DNA from: Plakobranchus ocellatus
Lineage: Eukaryota; Mollusca; Gastropoda; Plakobranchidae
Length of the DNA: 20,908 nucleotides
Direction of reading: 5' to 3'
Assembly (NCBI GenBank): GCA_019648995.1
Contig: BLXT01000055.1
Span: 4,207,198-4,228,105, forward strand
Part shown: piece by piece, positions 1 through 8,405 of the stretch
Position numbering within the stretch: the first letter of the stretch is position 1
Layout of the letters: every line of letters starts with the position of its first letter
The notes under the pieces: generated by a model
What the model was told of the DNA's origin: nothing
The model's input: only the letters and a program-made list of their open reading frames with translations
Databases searched by the model: none
Made by a program: the position numbers and the translations under genes

Positions 1-306
1 TAGCCCCGCACATGGGAAAATTATCATGCTTAATTGAGTAACAGATACATTTTATTTTATGTGATTTTCTCTGTCATGTCAAAAAAATGCAATATTAATC
101 CAAATATCATAAATAATCTTAGTTTTAAAAATAATATTATTCACATCTGTTTGCATTTTTTCGGGGCTCTTCAAGTGTCTTGTTGCACTAGATCACAAGC
201 AATGTCAATCTGTCAAGGCTATTTAGGTGTTCTTGTTAAATTATATTAAAAAACCCAATTAAATTCCATTTTAGAACTTTAATTACACAGGTTAATTCGT
301 TACGGT

Positions 307-550
307 TGATTGCTTATTCCTTCGAAGTTTTTCCATAATGTACGTTATTTGATTTCAAAGTTTTTAGGCTAGATCCATTGTAACTTATAAGGCCTTCTGC
401 TTTCAATAATACTATTACAAAGCATCAAACTCAGTAATAAAACAGAACCTTGCGCCATAATATGAGTTTCTAAACCAAGCTTAGGATATCTAAGGGTGAA
501 TTACAAAAGGGTTCAATTTTTTTACAAAGCTTTAATCAAAAAGATGAACT
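307..550 (+). repeat. interspersed repeat, copy A (+ orientation)
   Basis: This stretch aligns base by base, with many mismatches and small gaps, to the reverse complement of 4326-4572. Shared blocks in order are TGATTGCTTATT, AAGTTTTTCCATAATGTACG, TAGATC, ATAATACT, ATCAAA, GTTTCTAAA, GTGAATT/TTGAATT and ATTTTTTTACAAA. The long collinear series of matches excludes chance. No coding content or terminal inverted repeats were recognised, so the class is unknown. It lies in the intron before the 3574 exon. Confidence 0.75.
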
Positions 551-953
551 TAATCGCTGATATGTTGAGAAATGCATTAATGTCTTTGAGCTGCCATGCC
601 CAGAAAACGTGATCAGAAGTGATGTTGAACAGCAAGAAGGCAATAGGGGAGTACTATAGTGTAACCCATAACTCTACAAGCAATAGAAAAATCTCAGCAA
701 AAATCAGTTGGAAATCTTATAGTTATAATAAGGGTGATAGCTCTAAATTACTTCCTGCTAAACTCTGTTTAATTCATTTTAAAAATTCCCAGAAAAAAAA
801 AACCAAGTATTTAAAAATCATTAACAGAAGTTAAAAAAAAAAAGGCTAGTGCTGGGCAATGGAAAATCACAATATTTTTTAAACAAGTGGAACTGCTTTT
901 CCCTTCCTCCCCCCTCTCTCTCTCTCTTCCTCTCATGCTAAATTCATATTGCT

Positions 954-960
<7 letters not shown>

Positions 961-1029
<69 letters not shown>
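961..1029. repeat. (TC)n-(TATC)n compound microsatellite
   Basis: More than 25 TC units are followed directly by four to five TATC units (from about 1012). Shorter TC-rich runs precede it (910-940). It lies in the upstream intron and its length is likely to vary between individuals. Confidence 0.97.
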
Positions 1030-1335
1030 GTATGCTTTTATAAATAGGCCTTTCATTTGAGTCTTTCTCTTCTCCATCAATTAAAGTTTGAAAACCTTTT
1101 GATTTCTTTTGAAATCTGATAAGGGCCTTCTTTCCCCATTTTATTTGTTTTTGCATGTTTTTGGAATTGTGAAACTTTCACTACATTTCAAAATTATTAA
1201 AATGTAGTCTTTTTTAGTGGTATTTTTTTTTTCTTTCAAAAGACATAGATCATCAAGAAAAGTTCTAGAAATTTAACAACTTCATAATTTTGTCTTGAAT
1301 TAAAAGAAAAAAAAATGTAAGGTTGAAGAGGTACA

Positions 1336-2614
1336 TTAAGGGCAAGTGTGGCACCTAGAGAGGGGGGTTCTGGGGTCAATTTGGATCACCAGGTCAAAAT
1401 TTGACAGTGGGTAGTTCAGTTTGTCCAATTTGTAATCATCTGAATAGAGTTTTGATGCCTTAGTTTGGCTACAAATATCTTTAAATGTCCATACGAAATT
1501 GCTTTCCCCAAGAGAGTTTACAAAATTAAAAAAAAATGTGTAAAAATTTGCTTTTTATGCAAGCTATGTGGGCCTGCTACCCCTTGCAAAACATAGGCAT
1601 ATTATATACCAATGGAAAGTTTACTATCTCAGCCTCTCTATCGATGTCACTAGTACTACCATATATGGACATCCAAATTTAGACAAATTTTTCCAAGAAG
1701 CGAGCTCCATTCATAACCATTGCCATGTATTGAGTATCTGTCCTAGTTCCCACAGTTTTTACTCCAGCTGCGTAGATTTTGCACACGTGTGCGACCATCA
1801 GCCTCTCGAGCTGTTACAGCTCAATGAGGTTGTGGCGAAGCCCTGACGTCACAGCTATCCCATAATCACCCATTCTTATGCTAGTTTGTACACAGTATCT
1901 TGTTGGCTTTTGAGTGAAGTTTTCAGCTAGTTTAGTGCCTGAGTGACTGCCAGCATGAATTGGATATGAGAAATGCCTTGAAAGAATACGGGTGCAACAG
2001 GAAGAGTTTGAGAGAGCTGAAGGAGGCCTATCATATGGAGCTGGCATCTTATAATTGGTCTCAAAACGAAAATATTTTTGCTCAGACTTTATTGGCCATT
2101 TTCTCAAAATGTGTTTTTTTAGGACAAAATTAATTTTCTTATAACTTTGATGTTTGTCATACAATTTGTCTGAAACTTACCATGAAGTTTTTGGGCAGTA
2201 ATATCTCTTCACTAGGTTTTTTTTGGAATCGCATCTATAAATTAAAAAAAAAAAAATTTTTATGTATCCAAAAATTTCATGCTATTTATATATATTTCAA
2301 AATTTCTTGAAAATTTCCGCTTTCTGTCTAGCCACAAAAGCGAATATGAAAACCTTCAAATTTAGCGTAAAAGCATATTCCAGTTTAGGAAAAATTGATA
2401 TCTTATTTAAATCCTAAATTAAAAGATTTTGAAAATTATGTTTATATCCAAATGGCTGACATTTTTTTCTGTTTCTGTGCCAACGGTAATTAAAAAAAAG
2501 TCATTTTGGTTGTTTATATCACTTTTTGGGGGTAACATTTAACAAATAATCCATTATAAAGGTATCATTTAAGAAATAAAGAAAATCACCCCTGAGTACC
2601 GCACTTCCCCTTAA
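1336..2614. mobile_element. putative non-autonomous DNA transposon with terminal inverted repeats and TTAA ends
   Basis: The left end reads TTAAGGGCAAGTGTGGCACC. The reverse complement of the right end reads TTAAGGGGAAGTGCGGTACT. That is 16 of 20 matching when the TTAA is included. A TTAA flanks each terminus (1336-1339 and 2611-2614), which is the target preference of piggyBac-type elements. However, the GGG terminus is not the CCY usual for that superfamily, so the class is uncertain. The roughly 1.27-kb interior is AT-rich and has a 116-codon antisense open frame (2164-1814) and a 92-codon sense frame (1568-1846). Neither resembles a transposase I know. It is probably an internally deleted or MITE-like copy. 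Confidence 0.5.
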
Positions 2615-3117
2615 TAACCTTTTTAGTGGTAGTGGTGGAGTTATTTGCTCCGCAAATACAATATAAAGTAGGTGTAGCTGTGGATACATGTGGATAATAT
2701 TGTTTTTTTGTTTTTTTTTTAATTTAAGAACTCTGTCCAGTAAACTACATTACTTATTATAATTTTGACAAGTTAGCAAACAACATTCATTTTAATGCAA
2801 AGAACAATAATGTTTACATAGTTCTAGGATATTTCATTAGTAATAATGAATAATAAATAAAAGGTACTGTCTCTGGAAACTTAAATAGAAATTAAAGATG
2901 CCTCTCTTTGAAATTATATATTATGAGAGTTGTGCTGTACTTGATTACATGCATGTATGTGGATTTCTCACTTCAAATTATTGTGAACAAGTCGTGGATT
3001 ACTCTCAGGGGTACAGGGGGGTTACAAAATCTCTTCATGAAATATTAAATGTATAACACTTTAACAAAGTGAGTCGAGTTGTATGTGTATCCTCATGACT
3101 GAATTCAGACCCAGATC

Positions 3118-3263
3118 TTAACTCTTTGTGTCCGGATTTTTTTTCCACATCTGGACGGAGTTTTCTCCCTCTGCTCCTTTTCTTTCATATAGTTAGCGGC
3201 CGCTCGGTCATCCTTATCGTTCCGTTGGCCGCTGGGAGCGGCCTCTCAGAGTTATTGAGTTAA
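3118..3263. mobile_element. short TTAA-bounded MITE-like element with GC-rich hairpin core
   Basis: Both ends show TTAACTC when read inward (3118-3124 and the complement of 3257-3263), so the element is bounded by TTAA. Inside, GGCCGCTC (3198-3205) and its inverse GAGCGGCC (3236-3243) form a subterminal hairpin. The core is strikingly GC-rich, including a GCGGCCGC octamer, against AT-rich surroundings. TTAACYCTTTG-type ends are common in piggyBac-derived MITEs of animals (general knowledge). The terminal repeat beyond seven bases is weak. Confidence 0.4.
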
Positions 3264-3573
3264 TTGAGTACGTGAAAATTGAAATTGCTTTTTGTACAGG
3301 TAGTTTTTATTCAGAGAGCTCTGCTTATGAAAAAAAAAATGAGTCTTTGTTTGTAACCTCTCTAGTTTTCATCTATTAAGATTTGAAATTTAAATCAGTA
3401 TGTGTGACTGTTATACAAATACTCTTTAGTGTATGCATGCATGTTCATTTTTAAAAAAGGCTTTTATGGCTTATAGCAAAATCTGTATGTAGATTCAAAC
3501 AGCTCTATTGTTGGAACTGCAATTGGCTCATGTATTTTTTTAATCCACATTTCCCTTTCTTCTTCCAAAATAG

Positions 3574-3656
3574 AGATCAGTTTGATGATCGTCGAGGTCA
3601 TAGAGGAATGAGAGGTGGTCGTGGTGGTGGTAGAGGTCGCTGGAATGATAGGCAAG
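3574..3656 (+). CDS. FMR1/FXR1: FMR1/FXR-family gene, internal exon (first RGG box)
   Basis: This internal coding exon of a fragile X-family RNA-binding protein opens with DQFDDRRGHRG and continues RGGRGGGRGRWNDRQ. It is an RGG box of the kind that binds structured or G-rich RNA and is methylated on arginine in this family. There are 27 complete codons from 3575, and the last G (3656) is the first base of a split codon, so the downstream intron is phase 1 (donor GTAAGA at 3657). The acceptor is the AG at 3572-3573, which implies a phase-2 upstream intron. A second AG two bases later (3574-3575) is possible, and only the upstream exon or cDNA can decide. The family assignment rests on the following exons as well as this one. 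The Agenet/Tudor and KH exons were not found in 1-3573 and should lie upstream. Confidence 0.85.
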
Positions 3657-3795
3657 GTAAGATTGAAACCTTGAAGGTTCTGTTAAATTAAACAACCTTT
3701 AGAATGCTAAAAATAGGTGTTTCTTTAATTTTTAAAGTATCACCAGTTTCATTTATGTTGGATTTCTGTAGGCTAAAATTGCTTAATGTCTACAG
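3657..3795 (+). other. short intron (139 nt, phase 1)
   Basis: The donor GTAAGA and the acceptor TCTACAG join the two RGG exons in frame, rebuilding a GAT (Asp) codon across the junction. The reading frame of the next exon stays open only a few codons back into the intron. It is the smallest intron in the window. Confidence 0.8.
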
Positions 3796-3978
3796 ATGAT
3801 CCAAACATGCCAAACTCTTTAGTGAGTGATTGGTCAGCAGAAGCAGATGATGAGAAACGCCACTCTGGCTATGCAACAGACAGTATTCTCACTGGAAGGG
3901 GAAGGGGTGGTCCTGGTGGTTACAGAAGAGGTCTGCGGGGCGGCACTAGAGGTCGAGGCCGACCTCCCAGGGGACCTG
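3796..3978 (+). CDS. FMR1/FXR1: FMR1/FXR-family gene, internal exon (SDWS segment and second RGG box)
   Basis: The exon encodes DDPNMPNSLVSDWSAEADDE, then KRHSGYATDSILTGRGRGG and a second RGG/RG-rich tract (PGGYRRGLRGG, TRGRGRPPRGPG). SDWS followed by acidic residues is a recognisable signature of FXR1/FMR1/FXR2: vertebrate FXR1 has ELSDWS followed by GEDER. This is the best single marker of the family here. It enters in phase 1 after the AG at 3794-3795 and leaves in phase 1 after 60 full codons, with donor GTAGGT at 3979. Known family role: a cytoplasmic RNA-binding protein of ribonucleoprotein granules and polysomes that regulates translation. The RGG tracts are predicted to be disordered RNA-binding and arginine-methylation sites (inference from family). 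Confidence 0.9.
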
Positions 3979-4325
3979 GTAGGTGTCACATTTAACGCTA
4001 TTGAAATTTTATCAGCCATAGGCAAACGTATTGTGTACCTTTTTACTTCAAATCTAGCTCTGAAGTGAAAAGCTCTACCTTTGATTTCTTGAGAAAATGA
4101 ATGTAAAAAATTTAACTTAATGAGTTTTGGATTGTGATTGGTATATGGTGGAAAGCACACAAGAGGCAGGAACAGCATTTTTTGCAATTGCAGTGTAATG
4201 TATAAGAAATTGCCTTGTTGCCGCGAAACGTCATTACTGGCCATCATCTGGTTTCCGGGCTGTGGACCAGCAAGACGTTACTGCATTTTTCTGTCTAAAC
4301 ACTAGACCAGCGTGTCAACAATTTA

Positions 4326-4572
4326 GCTCAACTTTTCAAAAACAGTTTTGTAAAAAAATCAGTCTATTGCAATTCAACCTGAGTTACCCTAGGGTAGATT
4401 TAGAAACATGAAGTAGAGCGTAGGGTGAGTTTTTGATTGCTTAATTTGATCCGTTTCAACAGTATTATCGAAAATGGAACTAGTCGGCCTAACAAGTAAC
4501 CGTAGATCTAACCTCAAAACACTAAAATCTGATCGTACATTATGGAAAAACTTTAGAGTCAATAAGCAATCA
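4326..4572 (-). repeat. interspersed repeat, copy B (inverted relative to copy A)
   Basis: On the minus strand this stretch is collinear with 307-550 over about 245 bases. It sits in the intron after the 3796-3978 exon, so the two copies form a divergent inverted pair that brackets exons 3574-3656 and 3796-3978. The divergence suggests an old family rather than a recent duplication. No open frame or target duplication was identified. Confidence 0.75.
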
Positions 4573-5097
4573 TAAAAGATGAATCAATCAGTGCAATAAT
4601 AAATCTAATTTGTATAGCTGTTATGAATTTTTTTTGTATAGATCTAATAGAAACACCTCAGTAGCCTTGACCGGGCAACAGTTAGTAGTGGCTAGCGTCA
4701 CTATTCAAGTTCGGAAAAAAACCTAAAAATAATATTGTGCAACAACGCAATTGGGACACGTGTATGTTCTTGCTTTGTTCCATATGATGAATTAACATTA
4801 CTCCTTGCTGCATGACATATATCAATTCAATGTTGAAAAGTTTTTTATCTTGGCGTCACCCCTGCCCCGAAAATTGTGACCAGCCTCTCTGCTGTTTTCT
4901 GGGAATTCATGCAAAAAAAAAAAATTAATGTGTATTGGGCATTTTCAAACCTGAATATTGTTATTGAAAATGATCACAGAAGTTTTTAAAGTAAGAATTC
5001 AAGCGTTCAATGTAATTTTCCTTTTCTTTTGTTTTAATGCCGAGTCAAAAACTGTCAAGTGGGCACTTAAAGATTTTTTGTGTCAAAACTGTTTCAG

Positions 5098-5124
5098 CTC
5101 TCTCTCTCTCTCGCTCTCTCTCTT
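5098..5124. repeat. short interrupted (TC)n tract
   Basis: An interrupted CT/TC run, with one G break, lies in the third intron. It is too far from the 5927 acceptor to be its polypyrimidine tract. Confidence 0.85.
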
Positions 5125-5408
5125 TAGCTAACTGATAGAGAGTTGGCCCTGCTCAGAATTAACAATGGCCGATGGCGGGTGTAAGGGACATAACTCTAAT
5201 TTACAAAAGTACATGTTTTACAAAATTTGTCTAAACTTTTAAACCAAAGAAGATACAAACATAATCTAAACACCAAAAAAATAGAAGATTGGATGCACTT
5301 TCACATGATACATAACACTAAGTATCAATGATATTATGGGATATTGAAAAAAATTGGCACTACTACCTTGGCAGTGGGGCTAGAACTAGATCTAGATCTA
5401 CATTCAGA

Positions 5409-5847
5409 TTAATCATCTTCGGAAGAGTCTAAACTTAGCCCATCACCTTCTTCCTCCTCTACATCAAAATCAACACCACTTTGAACATCAATTTCATCTC
5501 CAACATCATTTACAGGGCTACCCATTTCATCATCTTTTTCAATCGTCGATCTGTTTATCAGTTGCTAGAGCAAGTTGAAGGTCATTTTGGAAAAATTGTG
5601 ACTCGGTAACCATGCCTTCAATTTTAGAACAGTAAACAGAAAACGAAAGTAGAACTCTTCCAGCAACAGAAACTGTTAAGCCCCAGCCACTGTAAAGAAA
5701 ATAAAGGGGCTTATTCCATAGTTTAAAAGTGTGTGCTACAGTCAAGTATCCGCGGGCAATCCCACTAATACCCCTAAAAGGTGATGGCGGGCTATAGCGC
5801 TTTTTATCAGTTAATATCAAATCAAACGGAACATTTCCAGGTTTGCA
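5409..5847 (-). pseudogene. frameshifted remnant of an unidentified protein-coding sequence, antisense in intron
   Basis: On the minus strand one frame is open from 5847 to a TGA near 5540. It encodes about 100 residues, with PFDLILTDKKRYSPPSPFRG, then ISGIARGYLTVAHTFKLWNK and a hydrophobic YFLYSGWGLTVSVAGRVLLS stretch that could be a membrane segment. A different frame then runs from about 5555 to a TAA at 5409-5411. It gives an orderly acidic tail, STIEKDDEMGSPVNDV and later DVEEEEGDG and SLDSSEDD. The two parts read as one protein C-terminus broken by a single frameshift near 5540-5570. I do not recognise the family. It may be a transposon-borne gene, a processed pseudogene fragment, or a nested 3' exon of a real antisense gene with an assembly error. 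No upstream splice site was confirmed. Confidence 0.45.
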
Positions 5848-5927
5848 TCAAATTAGTTTAGATATAGATTTTTATTTTGGGTGATGAAAGCAATAGATAA
5901 TTCTTGTCTCCTGGCTTGATTTTTCAG

Positions 5928-6038
5928 TACCAGGCAATTATGAAGATGATGATTCTAGGGACCCTAGGTCGAGGCGACGCATGACTGATGATGATGATAC
6001 AGTCCTTGATAATGCCAGCGTGACGAGCCAGGATCAAG
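5928..6038 (+). CDS. FMR1/FXR1: FMR1/FXR-family gene, internal exon (basic/acidic block)
   Basis: After splicing in phase 1 the exon reads VPGNYEDDDSRDPRSRRRMT and then DDDDTVLDNASVTSQDQ. This parallels the vertebrate FXR1 stretch with RRRRTDED, VLMDG and DTASVNEN: the RRR-M/R-T-D core and the DNASV/DTASV element line up. There are 36 complete codons from 5930 plus one base, so the exit phase is again 1 (donor GTAAGC at 6039). The acceptor is TTTTCAG ending at 5927. A second in-frame acceptor, CCAG ending at 5933, would drop two residues (VP). The intron after this exon is 7,017 nt. Confidence 0.9.
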
Positions 6039-6728
6039 GTAAGCAGCTCTTTTTTTTTAAAATTTCACTTTGCATGCTTGAGGAAAAAGGTAACGAAATT
6101 TTCCAGCTTCCAATGAGCTGTAAGTGATATTTATTTTTTCAATAGACATTTTAGACTCAAATATAGCGTCAAACTGCTTTTTTTTGAGCTTTATATACTG
6201 TAAGATTGCAAACCAGATATTGACAAGTTTAAAGATGTATAAATGGTTTAATTCTGTTGATATATATATATACACATGAACTTTGATTTTGTCAAGGTGC
6301 ATATAGAAAGATGAAAAAATTAATTTTTTTTAAATGTCACCCATGAAATTAAAGATTGCCAAAATTACTGGCAGTGCTGGATGTTTTCTAGTATTCCCCT
6401 CCCCCACCATTGTATCATTTTTCAATCTTTCAGCTGAAAATAACTATAGATTGATAACTACAAAACGTAGTACATTCAATTGGCCAGAATAAGATTTTTT
6501 TGGGACTTACCTCATAAGAAAAAATAATATCTGTAAAAAATTTCTCCCATCAAAAATATAACTTGTATTACAAGTCTTACTATTATTTTTAATTTTGTTG
6601 AGACCATCAAGTATCAAAGATTCATGGCTTGCTTCAAGCTTTAAAAAACAAAAAGAAAGGGCAATAGGTGACATCTAGCTTTTTGAAAAATTGAATGCCA
6701 ACAAGTATTTGCCAAAAGGTGGGCATTT

Positions 6729-7640
6729 AAATTGTATCTATAATGGGATAAAACTGTATCTTTAAAAATTGAAGAACATAGTGATTTCAAATTTATCAAC
6801 AGAGTTGTGAGGCAGGAATGTGTATTGTCTCCTGACCTTTTTAAACTATATGGTGAAATGATCTGAAGGAATCTTAATAATATTTGCAGGCTTAAAAACA
6901 GATAAAGAAATCTAAATAATTTCAGGTATGCAGACAATGCAGTTTAAATAGCAGAGTTTGATAAACAAAACTTTAAGATACTGTAGTGTTAAAGAGCAAA
7001 AGTGTTCATTCGTCATTGAATGTAAAAAAAAAAAAATAGAATGTGTGGTCAAATAAGTTACAAAATCAAATCTCTTGGTTACCTGATAACATCAGAAGTT
7101 AGATGCTCAAGTGAAATAAGTAAAAGAATAAGAATAATCATGGCCAAAGATAAAATCCAAAAAAATGAAATCAATACTGGCAAAGAAAAACATGAGTATA
7201 AAAATCGAATTAAAAGTAATGAAATATGTTTGTTTATATCATATGATTGTGAGTGTTGGAAATAAACAAGGAAATGGAGAAATCTAGAGGTGGTAGAGAT
7301 TTGATTTATTCGAAGAATGATGAGGATATCGTGGATGGAAAAAAGTCCAATGAATTGGTACTGAAGAAACCAATCTTGAGCAATCACTCTTAAAAACCAT
7401 AAGAAAGAGGCAACTACAATTTTTAGGTCATGTTTACTGACAAGAACACTTAGCAATCACTGGAAAGATAGTAGGCAAACGCAGTAGAGGTAGACAAAAA
7501 ACAACTTTTATTGAAGTGGTAAAGGGTAATAAGTAAGGATAGCAATATCAACTTTATGAGGTTGACTGAGAATAGGTTTAAGTGGAGAAACATGATCGCC
7601 AATGTCTGATCCATACAAGGCACCCAAAGAAGAAAATGGC
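6729..7640 (+). mobile_element. RTE-like LINE, 5'-truncated copy 1 (reverse transcriptase C-terminal half)
   Basis: Conceptual translation, with stops and frameshifts, gives SLKIEEHSDFKFINRVVRQE, then CVLSPDLFKLYGEMI (fingers/palm of the reverse transcriptase). RYADN follows at about 6924-6938, where the catalytic YADD has become YADN. Further on come QLQFLGHVY, HLAITGKI, GKRSRGRQK and finally a WRNMIANV end near 7604. This order is typical of RTE-like endonuclease/reverse-transcriptase ORFs. Similarity to copy 2 at the DNA level is close, for example around 7450-7510. The homology begins abruptly at about 6729, so the copy is 5'-truncated. It lies in sense orientation to the host gene and is dead: the second catalytic Asp is lost and there are many stops. 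Confidence 0.85.
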
Positions 7641-8358
7641 ATGAAAATTTATGGCTGAAGTCTCCATAGCAATATTTATTATTGATCTTCAAATTTGACG
7701 GGAAAGCTTGGTGTTCTGGTTCATGAAAGTATCTCTGAAAATAAGAGAGGGTGAGAATTTAATGAAAGATACACTTCCAAACCAAAACCGGAACTTCATA
7801 TCCAGTTTCACAAAACATCACTAAAATATAAAGAATAATACTTTAGCGACGTGACAAATTATCACAACAGCTGAGAATTTTTCTCTCTTTAAGATCTCAA
7901 GTGGGTGTCGTCACAGTAAACTTATTCTGCAGGAATAAATCACTCACCAGGTTAGAAGATAAAGGCACCCCATTTCTTCTATTCTAAACCACAGACAATT
8001 TTATATTAAATGAACAGGCATGAAAGTTCCATAGAGAAAATCCTATTTTTATTTTCAATTATCTATTTACTTTTTTTTCAAAGGACATTTTAAAATCTTA
8101 GGTTCTCAATTGTGTGTTAAATCATGAAATCTGTGAACAAAACTTTAAAATCGACAAAAATCAAGTTTCATTCAAGCCTTTATAGCGACTATGCACATAA
8201 GACTTTAATTGTATGATGAAAATAAACACACATTAGACAAATGCTTAGCAGTTAGTTTATTGGGATCCCAGTTTATAAAACGTAATGGGCTTTCTATTAT
8301 AAATTCCTATGGAGCATAACAATGATGAACATTAGACTTTGAGGGTGTCATTCTAAAC

Positions 8359-8380
8359 TGCTGTAAATCAACTTACAGCA
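8359..8380. repeat. perfect 8-bp stem hairpin
   Basis: TGCTGTAA (8359-8366) and TTACAGCA (8373-8380) are perfect inverse complements around a six-base loop. A C11-13/T10 homopolymer pair follows at once. It is most likely part of the repeat end at 8344. Confidence 0.6.
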
Positions 8381-8382
8381 AA

Positions 8383-8405
8383 CCCCCCCCCCCTTTTTTT
8401 TTTTA
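8383..8405. repeat. C/T homopolymer run
   Basis: A run of about a dozen C is followed by about ten T. Such runs are error-prone in sequencing, so the length is unreliable. Confidence 0.85.

Larger units (their letters stand above)
1..3573 (+). other. upstream intron of the FMR1/FXR gene
   Basis: No exon with convincing coding character was seen here on either strand. The stretch holds repeats, which are listed separately, and AT-rich filler. The 5' neighbouring exon, expected to encode the end of the KH2 region, is outside the window or too short to recognise. Open frames of 60-116 codons occur but are embedded in repeats or have no family resemblance. Confidence 0.6.
3979..5927 (+). other. 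third intron in the window (phase 1)
   Basis: The donor is GTAGGT and the acceptor TTTTCAG. It contains repeat copy B, a TC tract, and an antisense coding remnant that ends 80 bases before the acceptor. Near 5159-5205 is a GGCGGGTGTAAGGGACATAA stretch followed by CTCT. Its complement recalls a GAGTTATGTCCCTT motif I associate with molluscan interspersed repeats (recall only). No extra FMR1 exon was seen. Confidence 0.6.

Noticed and set aside
1568..1846. 92-codon + strand frame
   Set aside because: Lies inside the TIR element; no domain recognised and the composition reads as translated repeat.
3834..4247. 137-codon minus-strand frame across the second RGG exon
   Set aside because: Antisense shadow of the FMR1/FXR exon; the plus strand has the SDWS and RGG motifs.
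6641..7456. Minus-strand frames of 98 and 125 codons rich in Leu/Phe/Ile
   Set aside because: They are shadows of LINE copy 1, whose real motifs read on the plus strand.
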